Of a stretch of DNA of 64,000 bases, positions 27,614 through 35,879 are shown one piece after another. Source of the stretch: Streptomyces sp. NA04227 (GTDB taxonomy: Bacteria > Actinomycetota > Actinomycetes > Streptomycetales > Streptomycetaceae); assembly GCF_013364195.1 (NCBI RefSeq), contig NZ_CP054918.1, positions 1,291,001 through 1,355,000 of the forward strand, read 5' to 3'. Position numbers and translations under genes: made by a program. A model generated the notes under the pieces. That model ran no database searches and was not told the origin of the DNA. It saw only the letters and a list, made by a program, of their open reading frames with translations. The stretch's first letter is position 1; every line of letters starts with the position of its first letter.

Positions 27614-28185
27614 CGTCGTTCCACAATCGAACCCCCGCTCGGCGCACATACGAAGATCTTTAGGGGCTTTCACACCCTGTTTCACAGGTCGATAAACGAA
27701 CACCATGTCCGCTGAGAAATTACCTGCATGGGACACGGACTTCCGGCGCCGCGCACCACGATTTCGACCCCGCCGCACCGGAAAGATCACGAAAAGCCGA
27801 GGCCGGACCGCTATTCGTCACACTCGGTAACTCAGCTGCAATGTGCACCAGTTGACGCCTCCGGCCCCACCCGCCACACACCCCCGGCACCCATCAGTAC
27901 CAAAACGCAAAACAGCCCTGTACAAGGCGAACGCGCGGCCGGAGGTGCGCATTCTCAAAATGCGGACGATCGGCAAAGTCCGGCAAAACGGCCGAGAATC
28001 CCCCGCCCAGAAGCGCGCATTCCAACGCGGCATAACAAGAAAGTCACAGCATGCCCTTTGCCGCTCCCCAGCACCCCTGATACAGGCTTAGAGTCACGGC
28101 CAGTCACCGCTCCAACGGGAGTTCGGTACCAACGCGGCACCAAACCGTCCGACCAAAGACGACGTGCCTGCGGAAAGGACTGATT
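27614..28185 (+). promoter_or_regulatory. Upstream region of the liv operon with promoter at 28058-28086
   Basis: About 570 bases without a gene, notably richer in A/T than the surroundings. TTGCCG (28058-28063) and TACAGG (28081-28086), 17 bases apart, are the best promoter candidate and would give a leader of about 90 bases before livK. I did not recognise an operator, riboswitch or small ORF in the rest, although its length suggests regulatory content. Confidence 0.5.
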
Positions 28186-29433
28186 GTGCGCCAGCGTTCT
28201 CTGCTGATCCTTACCACCGTGCTCACCACCGGAGCGCTCACCCTCACCGCCTGCGGTTCGCGCGACGACGACGGCGACAAGTCCGGCGACGGCAACGCCA
28301 CCACGCTCACCATCGGCGTCGACGCCCCCCTGTCCGGTGAGAACTCCGCAACCGGCCTCGGCATCCAGTACGGCGTCAAGATCGCCGTCGACGACGCCAA
28401 CGCCAAGAACCTCGTCCCCGGCGTCAAGTTCGAGCTCGACGCCCGCGACGACAAGGCCCAGCCCGCCACCGGCCAGCAGAACGCCTCCGCCCTCATCGGC
28501 GACAAGAGCGTCGTCGGCCTCGTCGGCCCGCTCAACTCCGGCGTCGCGCAGTCCATGCAGCAGACGCTCAACGCCGCCAACATGGTGCAGATCTCGCCCT
28601 CCAACACGGCCCCCGAGCTCACCCAGGGCAAGAACTGGCAGTCCGGCGACAAGAAGCGCCCCTACGCCTCGTACTTCCGCACCGCCACCACCGACGCCAA
28701 CCAGGGTGGCTTCGCCGCGGCCTACGCGTACAACGACCTGAAGAAGAAGAAGGTCTTCGTCGTCGACGACAAGCAGGCCTACGGCGCCGGCCTCGCGAAG
28801 ATCTTCAAGCAGCAGTTCACCAAGCTCGGCGGCAAGGCGGTCGGCACCGACCACGTCAACACCGGCGACAAGGACTTCGGCGCCCTCGTCACCCAGATCA
28901 AGAACTCCAAGGCCGACCTGGTCTACTACGGCGGCCAGTACGACGAGTCGCAGCTGATCACCAAGCAGCTCAAGGAAGCCGGCGCCAAGATCCCGCTCAT
29001 GGGCGGCGACGGCATGTTCAGCGACACCTACATCAAGACCGCCGGCAAGGCCTCCGAAGGCGACCTCGTCACCTCCGTCGGCGTCCCCGCCGACACCCTG
29101 CCCAGCGCCCAGGACTTCATCAAGACCTACAAGGCCAAGGGCTACAAGGGCGACTACGGCACCTACGGCGGCTACTCCTACGACGCCGCCACCGCCATCA
29201 TCAAGGCCGTCGGCGCCGTCAAGGAAGCCAACGGCGGCGAACTGCCCAGCGGCGACGACCTGCGCAAGAAGGTCCTCGAAGCCGTCGGCAAGACCAACTT
29301 CGAAGGCATCACCGGCACCATCTCCTTCGACGAGTACGGCGACACCACCAACAAGCAGCTGACCGTCTACCAGGTCACCAAGGGTGCCTGGAAGGCCGTC
29401 AAGACCGACGAGTACAAGGGCGAAGCCAACTAA
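28186..29433 (+). CDS. livK: Branched-chain amino-acid ABC transporter, substrate-binding lipoprotein
   Basis: 415 residues from GTG 28186 with GGAAAGGA upstream. A lipoprotein signal ends in LTLTAC with the lipidated Cys near residue 23, followed by an acidic linker. The Leu/Ile/Val-binding fold (periplasmic-binding type 1) is seen in LTIGVDAPLSGENSATGLGI, LVPGVKFELDARDDKAQPATG, VGLVGPLNSGVAQSMQQTLN and AYGAGLAKIFKQQF. It captures branched-chain amino acids outside the membrane for the LivHMGF complex encoded downstream. Confidence 0.95.
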   Translation: MRQRSLLILTTVLTTGALTLTACGSRDDDGDKSGDGNATTLTIGVDAPLSGENSATGLGIQYGVKIAVDDANAKNLVPGVKFELDARDDKAQPATGQQNASALIGDKSVVGLVGPLNSGVAQSMQQTLNAANMVQISPSNTAPELTQGKNWQSGDKKRPYASYFRTATTDANQGGFAAAYAYNDLKKKKVFVVDDKQAYGAGLAKIFKQQFTKLGGKAVGTDHVNTGDKDFGALVTQIKNSKADLVYYGGQYDESQLITKQLKEAGAKIPLMGGDGMFSDTYIKTAGKASEGDLVTSVGVPADTLPSAQDFIKTYKAKGYKGDYGTYGGYSYDAATAIIKAVGAVKEANGGELPSGDDLRKKVLEAVGKTNFEGITGTISFDEYGDTTNKQLTVYQVTKGAWKAVKTDEYKGEAN

Positions 29434-29461
29434 GGCCCCCCGCCCACAACGCACAACCTCC

Positions 29462-29499
29462 CGGGCCGCGCGGCAGGACGACCCCCACCGCGCGGCCCG
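29462..29499 (+). terminator. Intercistronic hairpin between livK and livH
   Basis: A perfect 12-bp GC stem (29462-29473 with 29488-29499) with a 14-base loop. Placed between the binding-protein gene and the membrane genes, it probably causes partial termination or 3' protection so that LivK is made in excess. Confidence 0.65.
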
Positions 29500-29590
29500 A
29501 CCCATAGGAAGCACCACCCGGTAATCGAACCTCGCTGAGAGGTCACCGGACACCCCTGCACACTTCCACCGAAACAATGGAGGCCACGCG

Positions 29591-30520
29591 GTGAACACCC
29601 TGCCGCAGCAGCTGGCCAACGGGCTGCTCCTGGGCTCGATGTACGGGCTCATCGCCATCGGCTACACGATGGTGTACGGCATCGTCCAGCTCATCAACTT
29701 CGCCCACGGCGAGATCTTCATGACCGGCGGCTTCGGCGCGCTCACCGTGTACCTGATCCTCCCCGACGGCATCAACATCTGGGTCGCACTGCCCCTGATG
29801 CTCATCGGCGGCGGACTCGTCGCCGTCCTCATAGCCGTCGGAGCCGAACGCTTCGCCTACCGACCACTACGCGGCGCACCACGCCTGGCACCCCTCATCA
29901 CCGCCATCGGCCTCTCCCTGGCCCTCCAGGAAGCCGTACGCAACTTCTACCCCCAGGCCGACAAGCCCCGTGTCTTCCCCGAACTCGGCTCGAAGACCTA
30001 CGAAATCGGCGACGTCACCTTCAAGAACGCCGACCTCTTCCTCGTCGCCGCCGCCGCCCTGTGCATGACCGCACTGGCCATCTTCGTCCGCCGCAGCCGC
30101 ACCGGACGCGCCATGCAGGCCACCGCCCAGGACCCCGACACCGCGCAGCTCATGGGCATCGACACCAGCCGCATCATCGTCATCGCCTTCGCCATCGGCG
30201 GCTTCTTCGCCGCCGTCGCCGCCGTCGCCTACGGCGCCAAATACGGCCACGTCGAATACCGCATGGGCTTCCTCATGGGCCTCAAAGCCTTCACCGCGGC
30301 CGTACTCGGCGGCATCGGCAACATCTACGGAGCCATGGTCGGCGGCCTCGTCCTCGGCATCGCCGAAGTCCTCGCCAGCGCCTACATCGACGGCATCCCC
30401 GGCATGAGCGAACTCGGCGGCTCCAGCTGGGCCAACGTCTGGGCCTTCTGCCTCCTCATCCTCGTCCTCCTGGTAAGGCCACAAGGCCTACTGGGCGAAC
30501 GCGTCGCGGACAGGGCGTGA
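29591..30520 (+). CDS. livH: Branched-chain amino-acid ABC transporter permease LivH
   Basis: 309 residues from GTG 29591 after ATGGAGG. Highly hydrophobic with eight or so membrane helices. Family hallmarks are GLLLGSMYGLIAIGYTMVYGIVQLINFAHGE at the N-terminus, RPLRGAPRLAPLITAIGLSL, and the coupling EAA-like segment in RAMQATAQDPDTAQLMGID. The end LVRPQGLLGE is typical. It forms the membrane channel with LivM; the stop overlaps the next start (GTGA). Confidence 0.95.
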   Translation: MNTLPQQLANGLLLGSMYGLIAIGYTMVYGIVQLINFAHGEIFMTGGFGALTVYLILPDGINIWVALPLMLIGGGLVAVLIAVGAERFAYRPLRGAPRLAPLITAIGLSLALQEAVRNFYPQADKPRVFPELGSKTYEIGDVTFKNADLFLVAAAALCMTALAIFVRRSRTGRAMQATAQDPDTAQLMGIDTSRIIVIAFAIGGFFAAVAAVAYGAKYGHVEYRMGFLMGLKAFTAAVLGGIGNIYGAMVGGLVLGIAEVLASAYIDGIPGMSELGGSSWANVWAFCLLILVLLVRPQGLLGERVADRA

Positions 30521-32328
30521 TCGACATGACCGAGACCACCACGGCCACCGCCGCCACCAAGACGCGCCCCACCACCCTTATCCCGCTGCCCGCCGGCGCG
30601 GCACGCCCCCTCGCCCTCGCGGGCGCCGTCGCCACCATCGCCTCCACCTTCCTCGCCTGGACGTGGACCGACGCCTTCCCCGGCGACCTCACCATCTACG
30701 CCTACCCCGGCGGCCTGCAGTGGATGACCCTGCTCGCCGGAATCCTCGTCGGCCTCTACGCACTCGCCGACTACGACATCCCGGGCCTGCGCTGGCTCAA
30801 CCCCGGCCGCAGCAACGCCCCGCTCACCCTCGCCGCCCTCGGCTCCTTCGCCGTCACCTGGTTCACCGTCCTGGCCATCGCCATCACCCTCGGCGGCCTC
30901 GTCAACCTCGAACCCGGCGCCTACGTAGCAGCCGTCGCCAGCCTCCTGCCCGTCCTCGCCGTCCTCGGCCTCCCCCAGGACCGCGACGACAACCAGAGCG
31001 CCAAGGAAGCACTCCACGCCCGCATCGCCAAGCCCGACCGCATCCCCGCGGGCACGCCCCTGAACGGCTGGCTCGAACGCGGCATCATCACCCTGATCGC
31101 CGTCCTCGGCCTGTACGTCTTCACCTACGGCATCGAAACCCCCGCCGACGAAGGCGAAACCTTCATCGGCTACCTCATCCTCGTCATCTTCGCCGCCTGG
31201 GCCCTGCACACGGCGGGACTCCTCGACCGGCTCTCCCGGATCACCACCGACAACCGGGCCTTCACCCTCGCGATCGGCTTCGCCGCCGCCATCGCCTTCC
31301 CCTTCACCCAGAGCGACGACCACTACGCCAACCTCGGCGTCAACATCCTCATCTTCGGAACCGTCGCCCTCGGCCTCAACATCGTCGTCGGCCTCGCCGG
31401 CCTCCTCGACCTCGGATACGTCGCCTTCCTCGGCGTCGGCGCCTACACCGCGGCCCTCGTCTCCGGATCCGAGTTCAGCCGCTTCTCCGGCGTCCAGTTC
31501 CCCTTCTGGGCCGCCGCCCTCAGCGGCGCCGCCGCAAGCCTCGTCTTCGGCGTCCTCATCGGCGCACCCACCCTGCGCCTGCGCGGCGACTACCTCGCCA
31601 TCGTCACCCTCGGCTTCGGAGAAATCTTCCGCATCGCCGTCAACAACATGGACGGCGCCTCCGGACCCAACATCACCGGCGGCCCCAACGGCATCTCCTC
31701 CATCCCCGACCTCGACTTCCTCGGGTTCAACTTCGGAGAAAGCCACACCATCGCCGGATTCGAACTCGGCAGGTTCGCCAACTACTACCTGCTGATGGTC
31801 TTCATCATGGCCATCGTCGTCCTCGTCTACACCCGCGCCAGCGACAGCCGCATCGGCCGCAGCTGGATCGCCATCCGCGAAGACGAAACCGCCGCCACCG
31901 CCATGGGCATCAACGGCTTCCGCGTCAAACTCATCGCCTTCGCCCTCGGCGCCAGCCTCGCCGGACTCGCCGGCACCGTCAGCGCCCACGTCACCTACAG
32001 CGTGGTCCCCACGCCGTACCAGTTCGCCGGCTCCACCCCGCCCAACTCCGCGTTCCTCCTCGCCGCCGTCGTCCTCGGCGGCATGGGAACCGTCAGCGGG
32101 CCCCTGCTCGGCGCCGCACTGCTCTACCTCATCCCCGAAAAGCTCACGTTCCTCCAGAACAAGAGCCTGCTCGTCTTCGGCATCGCCCTGGTCGTCCTCA
32201 TGCGCTTCCGCCCCGAAGGCATCATCGCCGACCGCCGCCGCCAACTCGAGTTCCACGACACCGGCCAACAGGACACACCCACCACCAAACTCGTCACCGA
32301 CACCACCCTCAGCAAGGCGGGGGCATAA
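30517..32328 (+). CDS. livM: Branched-chain amino-acid ABC transporter permease LivM, extended N-terminus
   Basis: 603 residues if read from GTG 30517 (coupled to livH); ATG 30526 is an alternative. The C-terminal ~340 residues are the canonical LivM domain: NLGVNILIFGTVALGLNIVVGLAGLLDLGYVAFLGVGAY, then GAPTLRLRGDYLAIVTLGFGEI and RSWIAIREDETAATAMGIN. Ahead of it lie about 250 residues with several additional hydrophobic helices not found in enterobacterial LivM; similar long forms occur in actinobacteria. Their role is not known. The C-terminal tail is polar. Confidence 0.94.
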   Translation: MIDMTETTTATAATKTRPTTLIPLPAGAARPLALAGAVATIASTFLAWTWTDAFPGDLTIYAYPGGLQWMTLLAGILVGLYALADYDIPGLRWLNPGRSNAPLTLAALGSFAVTWFTVLAIAITLGGLVNLEPGAYVAAVASLLPVLAVLGLPQDRDDNQSAKEALHARIAKPDRIPAGTPLNGWLERGIITLIAVLGLYVFTYGIETPADEGETFIGYLILVIFAAWALHTAGLLDRLSRITTDNRAFTLAIGFAAAIAFPFTQSDDHYANLGVNILIFGTVALGLNIVVGLAGLLDLGYVAFLGVGAYTAALVSGSEFSRFSGVQFPFWAAALSGAAASLVFGVLIGAPTLRLRGDYLAIVTLGFGEIFRIAVNNMDGASGPNITGGPNGISSIPDLDFLGFNFGESHTIAGFELGRFANYYLLMVFIMAIVVLVYTRASDSRIGRSWIAIREDETAATAMGINGFRVKLIAFALGASLAGLAGTVSAHVTYSVVPTPYQFAGSTPPNSAFLLAAVVLGGMGTVSGPLLGAALLYLIPEKLTFLQNKSLLVFGIALVVLMRFRPEGIIADRRRQLEFHDTGQQDTPTTKLVTDTTLSKAGA

Positions 32329-32330
32329 CC

Positions 32331-33299
32331 ATGACCACAGCTCCCACCAAGGACACCCGCACCACCGTCCTGCAAGCCACCGGCGTCACCATGCGCTTCG
32401 GCGGACTCACCGCCGTCAAAAGCGTCGACCTCACCGTCAACAGCGGCGAGATCGTCGGCCTCATCGGCCCCAACGGCGCAGGCAAAACCACCTTCTTCAA
32501 CTGCCTCACCGGCCTCTACGTGCCCACCGAAGGCACCGTCGCCTACAAAGGCACCGTCCTGCCGCCCAAGCCCCACCTCGTCACCAAGGCAGGCATCGCC
32601 CGCACCTTCCAAAACATCCGGCTCTTCGCCAACATGACCGTCCTGGAAAACGTGCTCGTCGGCCGCCACACCCGCACCAAAGAGGGCCTGTGGTCAGCCC
32701 TCCTGCGCGGCCCCGGCTTCAAGAAAGCCGAACGCGAAAGCGAAGAACGCGCCATGGAACTCCTCGAGTTCATCGGCCTCGCCCACAAACGCGACCACCT
32801 CGCGCGCAACCTCCCCTACGGCGAACAGCGCAAGCTCGAAATCGCCCGCGCCCTCGCCAGCGAACCCGGCCTGCTCCTCCTCGACGAGCCCACCGCAGGC
32901 ATGAACCCGCAGGAGACCCGCGCCACCGAGGAACTCGTCTTCGCCATCCGCGACCAAGGCATCGCCGTCCTCGTCATCGAGCACGACATGCGCTTCATCT
33001 TCAACCTCTGCGACCGCGTCTCCGTCCTCGTCCAGGGCGAAAAACTCGTCGAAGGCACCAGCGACGTCGTCCAGAGCGACGAACGCGTCGTCGCCGCCTA
33101 CCTCGGCACCCCCTTCGAAGGCGCCCCCGAAGACGAAGCCCTCGCCGAAGTCGAAGCCGCCGAAGCCGCGGCCGACGACACCGCCACCGAGGCAGAGAGC
33201 ACCACCGGCAAGGACACCACCAAGAACACCGGCACCACCAGCAAGGCCGCAAGCGCCGGCACCACAGGCGAAAACGGCACCGAAGGAGACAACCAGTGA
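32331..33299 (+). CDS. livG: Branched-chain amino-acid ABC transporter ATP-binding protein LivG with acidic tail
   Basis: 322 residues. Walker A GPNGAGKTT near residue 47, Q-loop RTFQNIRLFANMTVLENVLVG, signature region NLPYGEQRKLEIARAL, Walker B LLLLDEPTAGMNP and switch His in VIEHDM identify LivG. The catalytic core ends near residue 262 at AAYLGTPFEG. A further ~60 residues, rich in Ala, Glu and Thr, form a low-complexity tail that ordinary LivG lacks. The stop overlaps the livF start. Confidence 0.95.
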   Translation: MTTAPTKDTRTTVLQATGVTMRFGGLTAVKSVDLTVNSGEIVGLIGPNGAGKTTFFNCLTGLYVPTEGTVAYKGTVLPPKPHLVTKAGIARTFQNIRLFANMTVLENVLVGRHTRTKEGLWSALLRGPGFKKAERESEERAMELLEFIGLAHKRDHLARNLPYGEQRKLEIARALASEPGLLLLDEPTAGMNPQETRATEELVFAIRDQGIAVLVIEHDMRFIFNLCDRVSVLVQGEKLVEGTSDVVQSDERVVAAYLGTPFEGAPEDEALAEVEAAEAAADDTATEAESTTGKDTTKNTGTTSKAASAGTTGENGTEGDNQ

Positions 33300-34012
33300 C
33301 CGCACTGCTCGAGGTCGAAGACCTCAAGGTCGCCTACGGCAAAATCGAAGCCGTCAAAGGCATCTCCTTCACCGTCGAAGCCGGCCAGGTCGTCACCCTC
33401 ATCGGCACCAACGGCGCCGGAAAGACAACCACACTGCGCACCCTCTCCGGGCTCCTCAAGCCCACCAGCGGAAAAATCGTCTTCGACGGCAAACCCCTCA
33501 AAGGCATCCCCGCCCACAAAATCGTCGCCCTCGGACTCGCCCACTCCCCCGAAGGCCGACACATCTTCCCCCGGCTCTCCATCGCCGAAAACCTCCAACT
33601 CGGCGCCTTCCTCCGCAAGGACACCGAAGGCATCGCCAAAGACATCCAGCGCGCCTACGACCTCTTCCCCATCCTCGGAGAACGCCGCAAACAAGCGGCA
33701 GGCACCCTCTCCGGCGGCGAACAGCAAATGCTCGCCATGGGCCGCGCCCTCATGTCACAACCCAAACTGCTCATGCTCGACGAACCCTCCATGGGCCTCT
33801 CGCCGATCATGATGCAGAAAATCATGGCCACCATCGCCGAACTCAAATCCCAGGGCACCACCATCCTGCTCGTCGAGCAGAACGCCCAGGCCGCCCTCTC
33901 CCTGGCCGACCAGGGCCACGTCATGGAAATCGGCAAAATCGCCGTCTCCGGCACCGGCCAGGACCTCCTCACCGACGAATCCGTACGCAAGGCCTACCTC
34001 GGCGAGGACTGA
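33296..34012 (+). CDS. livF: Branched-chain amino-acid ABC transporter ATP-binding protein LivF
   Basis: 238 residues from GTG 33296 with AAGGAG upstream and a four-base overlap with livG. Walker A GTNGAGKTTTLR, the LivF-specific HSPEGRHIFPRLSIAENLQLGAF, signature LSGGEQQMLAMGRAL, Walker B LLMLDEPSMGLSP and VEQNA (H-loop position is Gln-Asn, the LivF norm) are all present. It completes the LivKHMGF importer; the operon ends at the hairpin at 34039. Confidence 0.96.
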   Translation: MTALLEVEDLKVAYGKIEAVKGISFTVEAGQVVTLIGTNGAGKTTTLRTLSGLLKPTSGKIVFDGKPLKGIPAHKIVALGLAHSPEGRHIFPRLSIAENLQLGAFLRKDTEGIAKDIQRAYDLFPILGERRKQAAGTLSGGEQQMLAMGRALMSQPKLLMLDEPSMGLSPIMMQKIMATIAELKSQGTTILLVEQNAQAALSLADQGHVMEIGKIAVSGTGQDLLTDESVRKAYLGED

Positions 34013-34038
34013 ACAACCGCACCACCACGGACACACGA

Positions 34039-34076
34039 CAGTGGCCCGCCTCCCCACACGGGAAGGCGGGCCACTG
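34039..34076. terminator. Bidirectional terminator between livF and the ANTAR regulator gene
   Basis: A perfect 13-bp stem CAGTGGCCCGCCT (34039-34051) with its complement (34064-34076), located between converging genes. Confidence 0.85.
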
Positions 34077-34138
34077 CGCCGTTACGAGAACACCCGCTCC
34101 GGGACCTCACCCGGCCACCGCGGGCCCCAACAAGGCGC

Positions 34139-34792
34139 CTACTGACCGCCCTTGGCCTTCTTCTCCTCGGAATCCTGAATCACGGCCTCCGCCACCTGCC
34201 GCATCGACAGACGACGATCCATCGACGTCTTCTGAACCCAACGGAACGCCGCCGGCTCCGACAGCCCGTACTCCGTCTGCAGAATCGACTTCGCCCGGTC
34301 CACCAGCTTCCGCGTCTCCAGACGCTGCGAAAGGTCCGCGACCTCCGCCTCCAGCGTCCGCAGCTCCGTGAACCGCGACACCGCCATCTCGATCGCCGGA
34401 ACCACATCCGACTTGCTGAACGGCTTCACCAAGTACGCCATCGCACCCGCGTCCCGCGCCCGCTCCACCAGGTCCCGCTGCGAGAACGCCGTCAGCATCA
34501 GCACCGGCGCGATCGAGTCCGCGGCGATCTGCTCGGCCGCCGAGATCCCGTCCAGGACCGGCATCTTCACGTCCAGAATCACCAGATCCGGACGGTGCTC
34601 ACGGGCCAGGGCCACCGCCGTCTCACCGTCACCGGCCTCACCGACGACGGTGTACCCCTCCTCCTCGAGCATCTCCCTCAGGTCGAGACGGATCAGCGCC
34701 TCGTCCTCGGCGATGACGACACGTGTGGTCAGCGGAGGCACATGCGACTTGTCGTCGTCGTTCACGGGCTGGGGCGACTCGGGGGAGGTCAC
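34139..34792 (-). CDS. ANTAR-domain response regulator (PdtaR-like)
   Basis: 217 residues from GTG 34792 with AAGGAG before it; the longer frame to 34984 overlaps the tRNA and is unlikely. The receiver has the acidic pair in VVIAEDEALIRLDL, phospho-Asp in DLVILDVKMPVLDG, and Lys in YLVKPFS. The C-terminal ANTAR RNA-binding domain has a coiled lead-in (FTELRTLEAEVADLSQRLETRK) and then VDRAKSILQTEYGLSEPAAFRWVQK with the conserved Ala and aromatic residues. Such proteins bind paired hairpins in mRNA leaders to prevent termination. The partner kinase is not encoded nearby. Confidence 0.94.
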   Translation of the reverse strand: MTSPESPQPVNDDDKSHVPPLTTRVVIAEDEALIRLDLREMLEEEGYTVVGEAGDGETAVALAREHRPDLVILDVKMPVLDGISAAEQIAADSIAPVLMLTAFSQRDLVERARDAGAMAYLVKPFSKSDVVPAIEMAVSRFTELRTLEAEVADLSQRLETRKLVDRAKSILQTEYGLSEPAAFRWVQKTSMDRRLSMRQVAEAVIQDSEEKKAKGGQ

Positions 34793-34891
34793 GGGGGCTC
34801 CTTGGTGCTGGCAGGAACTGCTGCCCATGAGGGTACCCAGCTGCGGTATGGTGGTCGGGCAGCAGGTCACGGGAAACCTTCGATTCTGCGG

Positions 34892-34966
34892 GCCCCGGTA
34901 GTCCAATTGGTCAGAGACAATGGATTCAAAACCCATCCAGTGTCGGTTCGAGTCCGACTCGGGGCA
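34892..34966 (+). tRNA. tRNA with CAA anticodon (Leu by anticodon), class-I fold
   Basis: A 75-base cloverleaf: acceptor GCCCCGG (34892-34898) with TCGGGGC (34959-34965) and discriminator A; D-stem GTC/GAC with a GG-containing loop; T-arm GTCGG-TTCGAGT-CCGAC (34942-34958). The anticodon loop TTCAAAA (34925-34931) gives CAA, which reads leucine UUG. The anticodon stem has an A-C mismatch next to the loop, and the variable region has only 5 bases, whereas leucine tRNAs are normally class II with a long variable arm. CCA is not encoded. It may be a genuine odd tRNA or a tRNA-like relic. Confidence 0.75.
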
Positions 34967-34971
34967 CTTTT

Positions 34972-34986
34972 CCTTGGATTCCAAGG
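34972..34986 (+). terminator. Short hairpin after the tRNA
   Basis: CCTTGG and CCAAGG, a perfect 6-bp stem with an ATT loop, preceded by a run of T. It may assist 3'-end formation or processing of the tRNA. Confidence 0.4.
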
Positions 34987-35076
34987 TTGCAAGTCATTAG
35001 CGCGTTGATCACTCCTTCGTGGGTAGATCACCGGCCGACGCACTGAACTGTGCGACCCCGTTTCACTCTCGACCGT

Positions 35077-35850
35077 ATGTACGACGTCGAAACACGGGCC
35101 CGGGCAATGGCGCTCGTCCACGCCGGTAGCAGCCTCAGTTCGGTCAGCCGCCAGACCGGGATCTCCCGTTCCACCCTTCGCGCCTGGATGTCCGACAGTT
35201 CGATCCGGCTGCGCAACGCACTCCCCTGCCCCCGGTGCCGCACCAGCCCGGGATTACCGGACGACGGCGCCGCCTACACGTATCTCCTGGGCCTGTATCT
35301 GGGCGACGGCCACATCAGCGAGCACCGCAGAGGCGTGACGGCGCTCCGCGTGATCTGCGGCAACGCCTGGCCCGGACTCATCGAGCGATGCGCCGCAGCG
35401 ATCCGGGCCGTACGGCCGGACAACAGGGTTTGCCTGGTCCGGCGCGACGGCTGCGTCGCCGTGACCTCGTACAGCAAGCACTGGCCCTGCCTCTTTCCGC
35501 AGCACGGGCCCGGCAAGAAACACGACCGGGAGATCCGGCTCGAACAGTGGCAGCGGGCCCTGGTCGCGGCCCACCCCTGGGAGCTTGTTCGCGGCCTCGT
35601 CCACTCCGACGGCTGCCGCATCACCAACTGGACCGAGCGCGAGGTCGGCGGTGTTCGTAAGAGGTACGAGTACCCCCGCTACTTCTTCACCAACAAGTCC
35701 GCCGACATCATGCGCCTCTTCACGGACACACTCGATGCCCTGGGCGTCGAGTGGAAGTCCCTGCGGCAGACCCGGCACGCGCCCACGGTGTCCGTCGCCC
35801 GCAAGGGCTCGGTCGCCCTCATGGACACCCACATCGGCCCCAAGTACTGA
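35077..35850 (+). CDS. Helix-turn-helix / LAGLIDADG homing-endonuclease-like protein
   Basis: 257 residues if started at ATG 35077 (MYDVETRARAMALV); GTG 35050 would add nine. Residues ~5-40 are a resolvase/transposase-type helix-turn-helix (LSSVSRQTGISRSTLRAWM). A CPRC pair follows. Two LAGLIDADG helices are clear: YLLGLYLGDGHI near residue 70 and LVRGLVHSDGCR near residue 180, each ending in the catalytic acidic residue. The C-terminal YFFTNKSADIMRLFTDTLDALGV and SVALMDTHIGPKY fit this fold. Similar free-standing proteins are often found next to tRNA genes in Streptomyces and called transcriptional regulators. It lies 110 bases after the unusual tRNA. Confidence 0.85.
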   Translation: MYDVETRARAMALVHAGSSLSSVSRQTGISRSTLRAWMSDSSIRLRNALPCPRCRTSPGLPDDGAAYTYLLGLYLGDGHISEHRRGVTALRVICGNAWPGLIERCAAAIRAVRPDNRVCLVRRDGCVAVTSYSKHWPCLFPQHGPGKKHDREIRLEQWQRALVAAHPWELVRGLVHSDGCRITNWTEREVGGVRKRYEYPRYFFTNKSADIMRLFTDTLDALGVEWKSLRQTRHAPTVSVARKGSVALMDTHIGPKY

Positions 35851-35879
35851 CACGGGACGCCGAGTTGACCCACCCCGCC

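Noticed and set aside
34793..34984. Longer N-terminus for the ANTAR regulator reaching 34984
   Set aside because: It would overlap the tRNA on the other strand; GTG 34792 has AAGGAG at proper distance.
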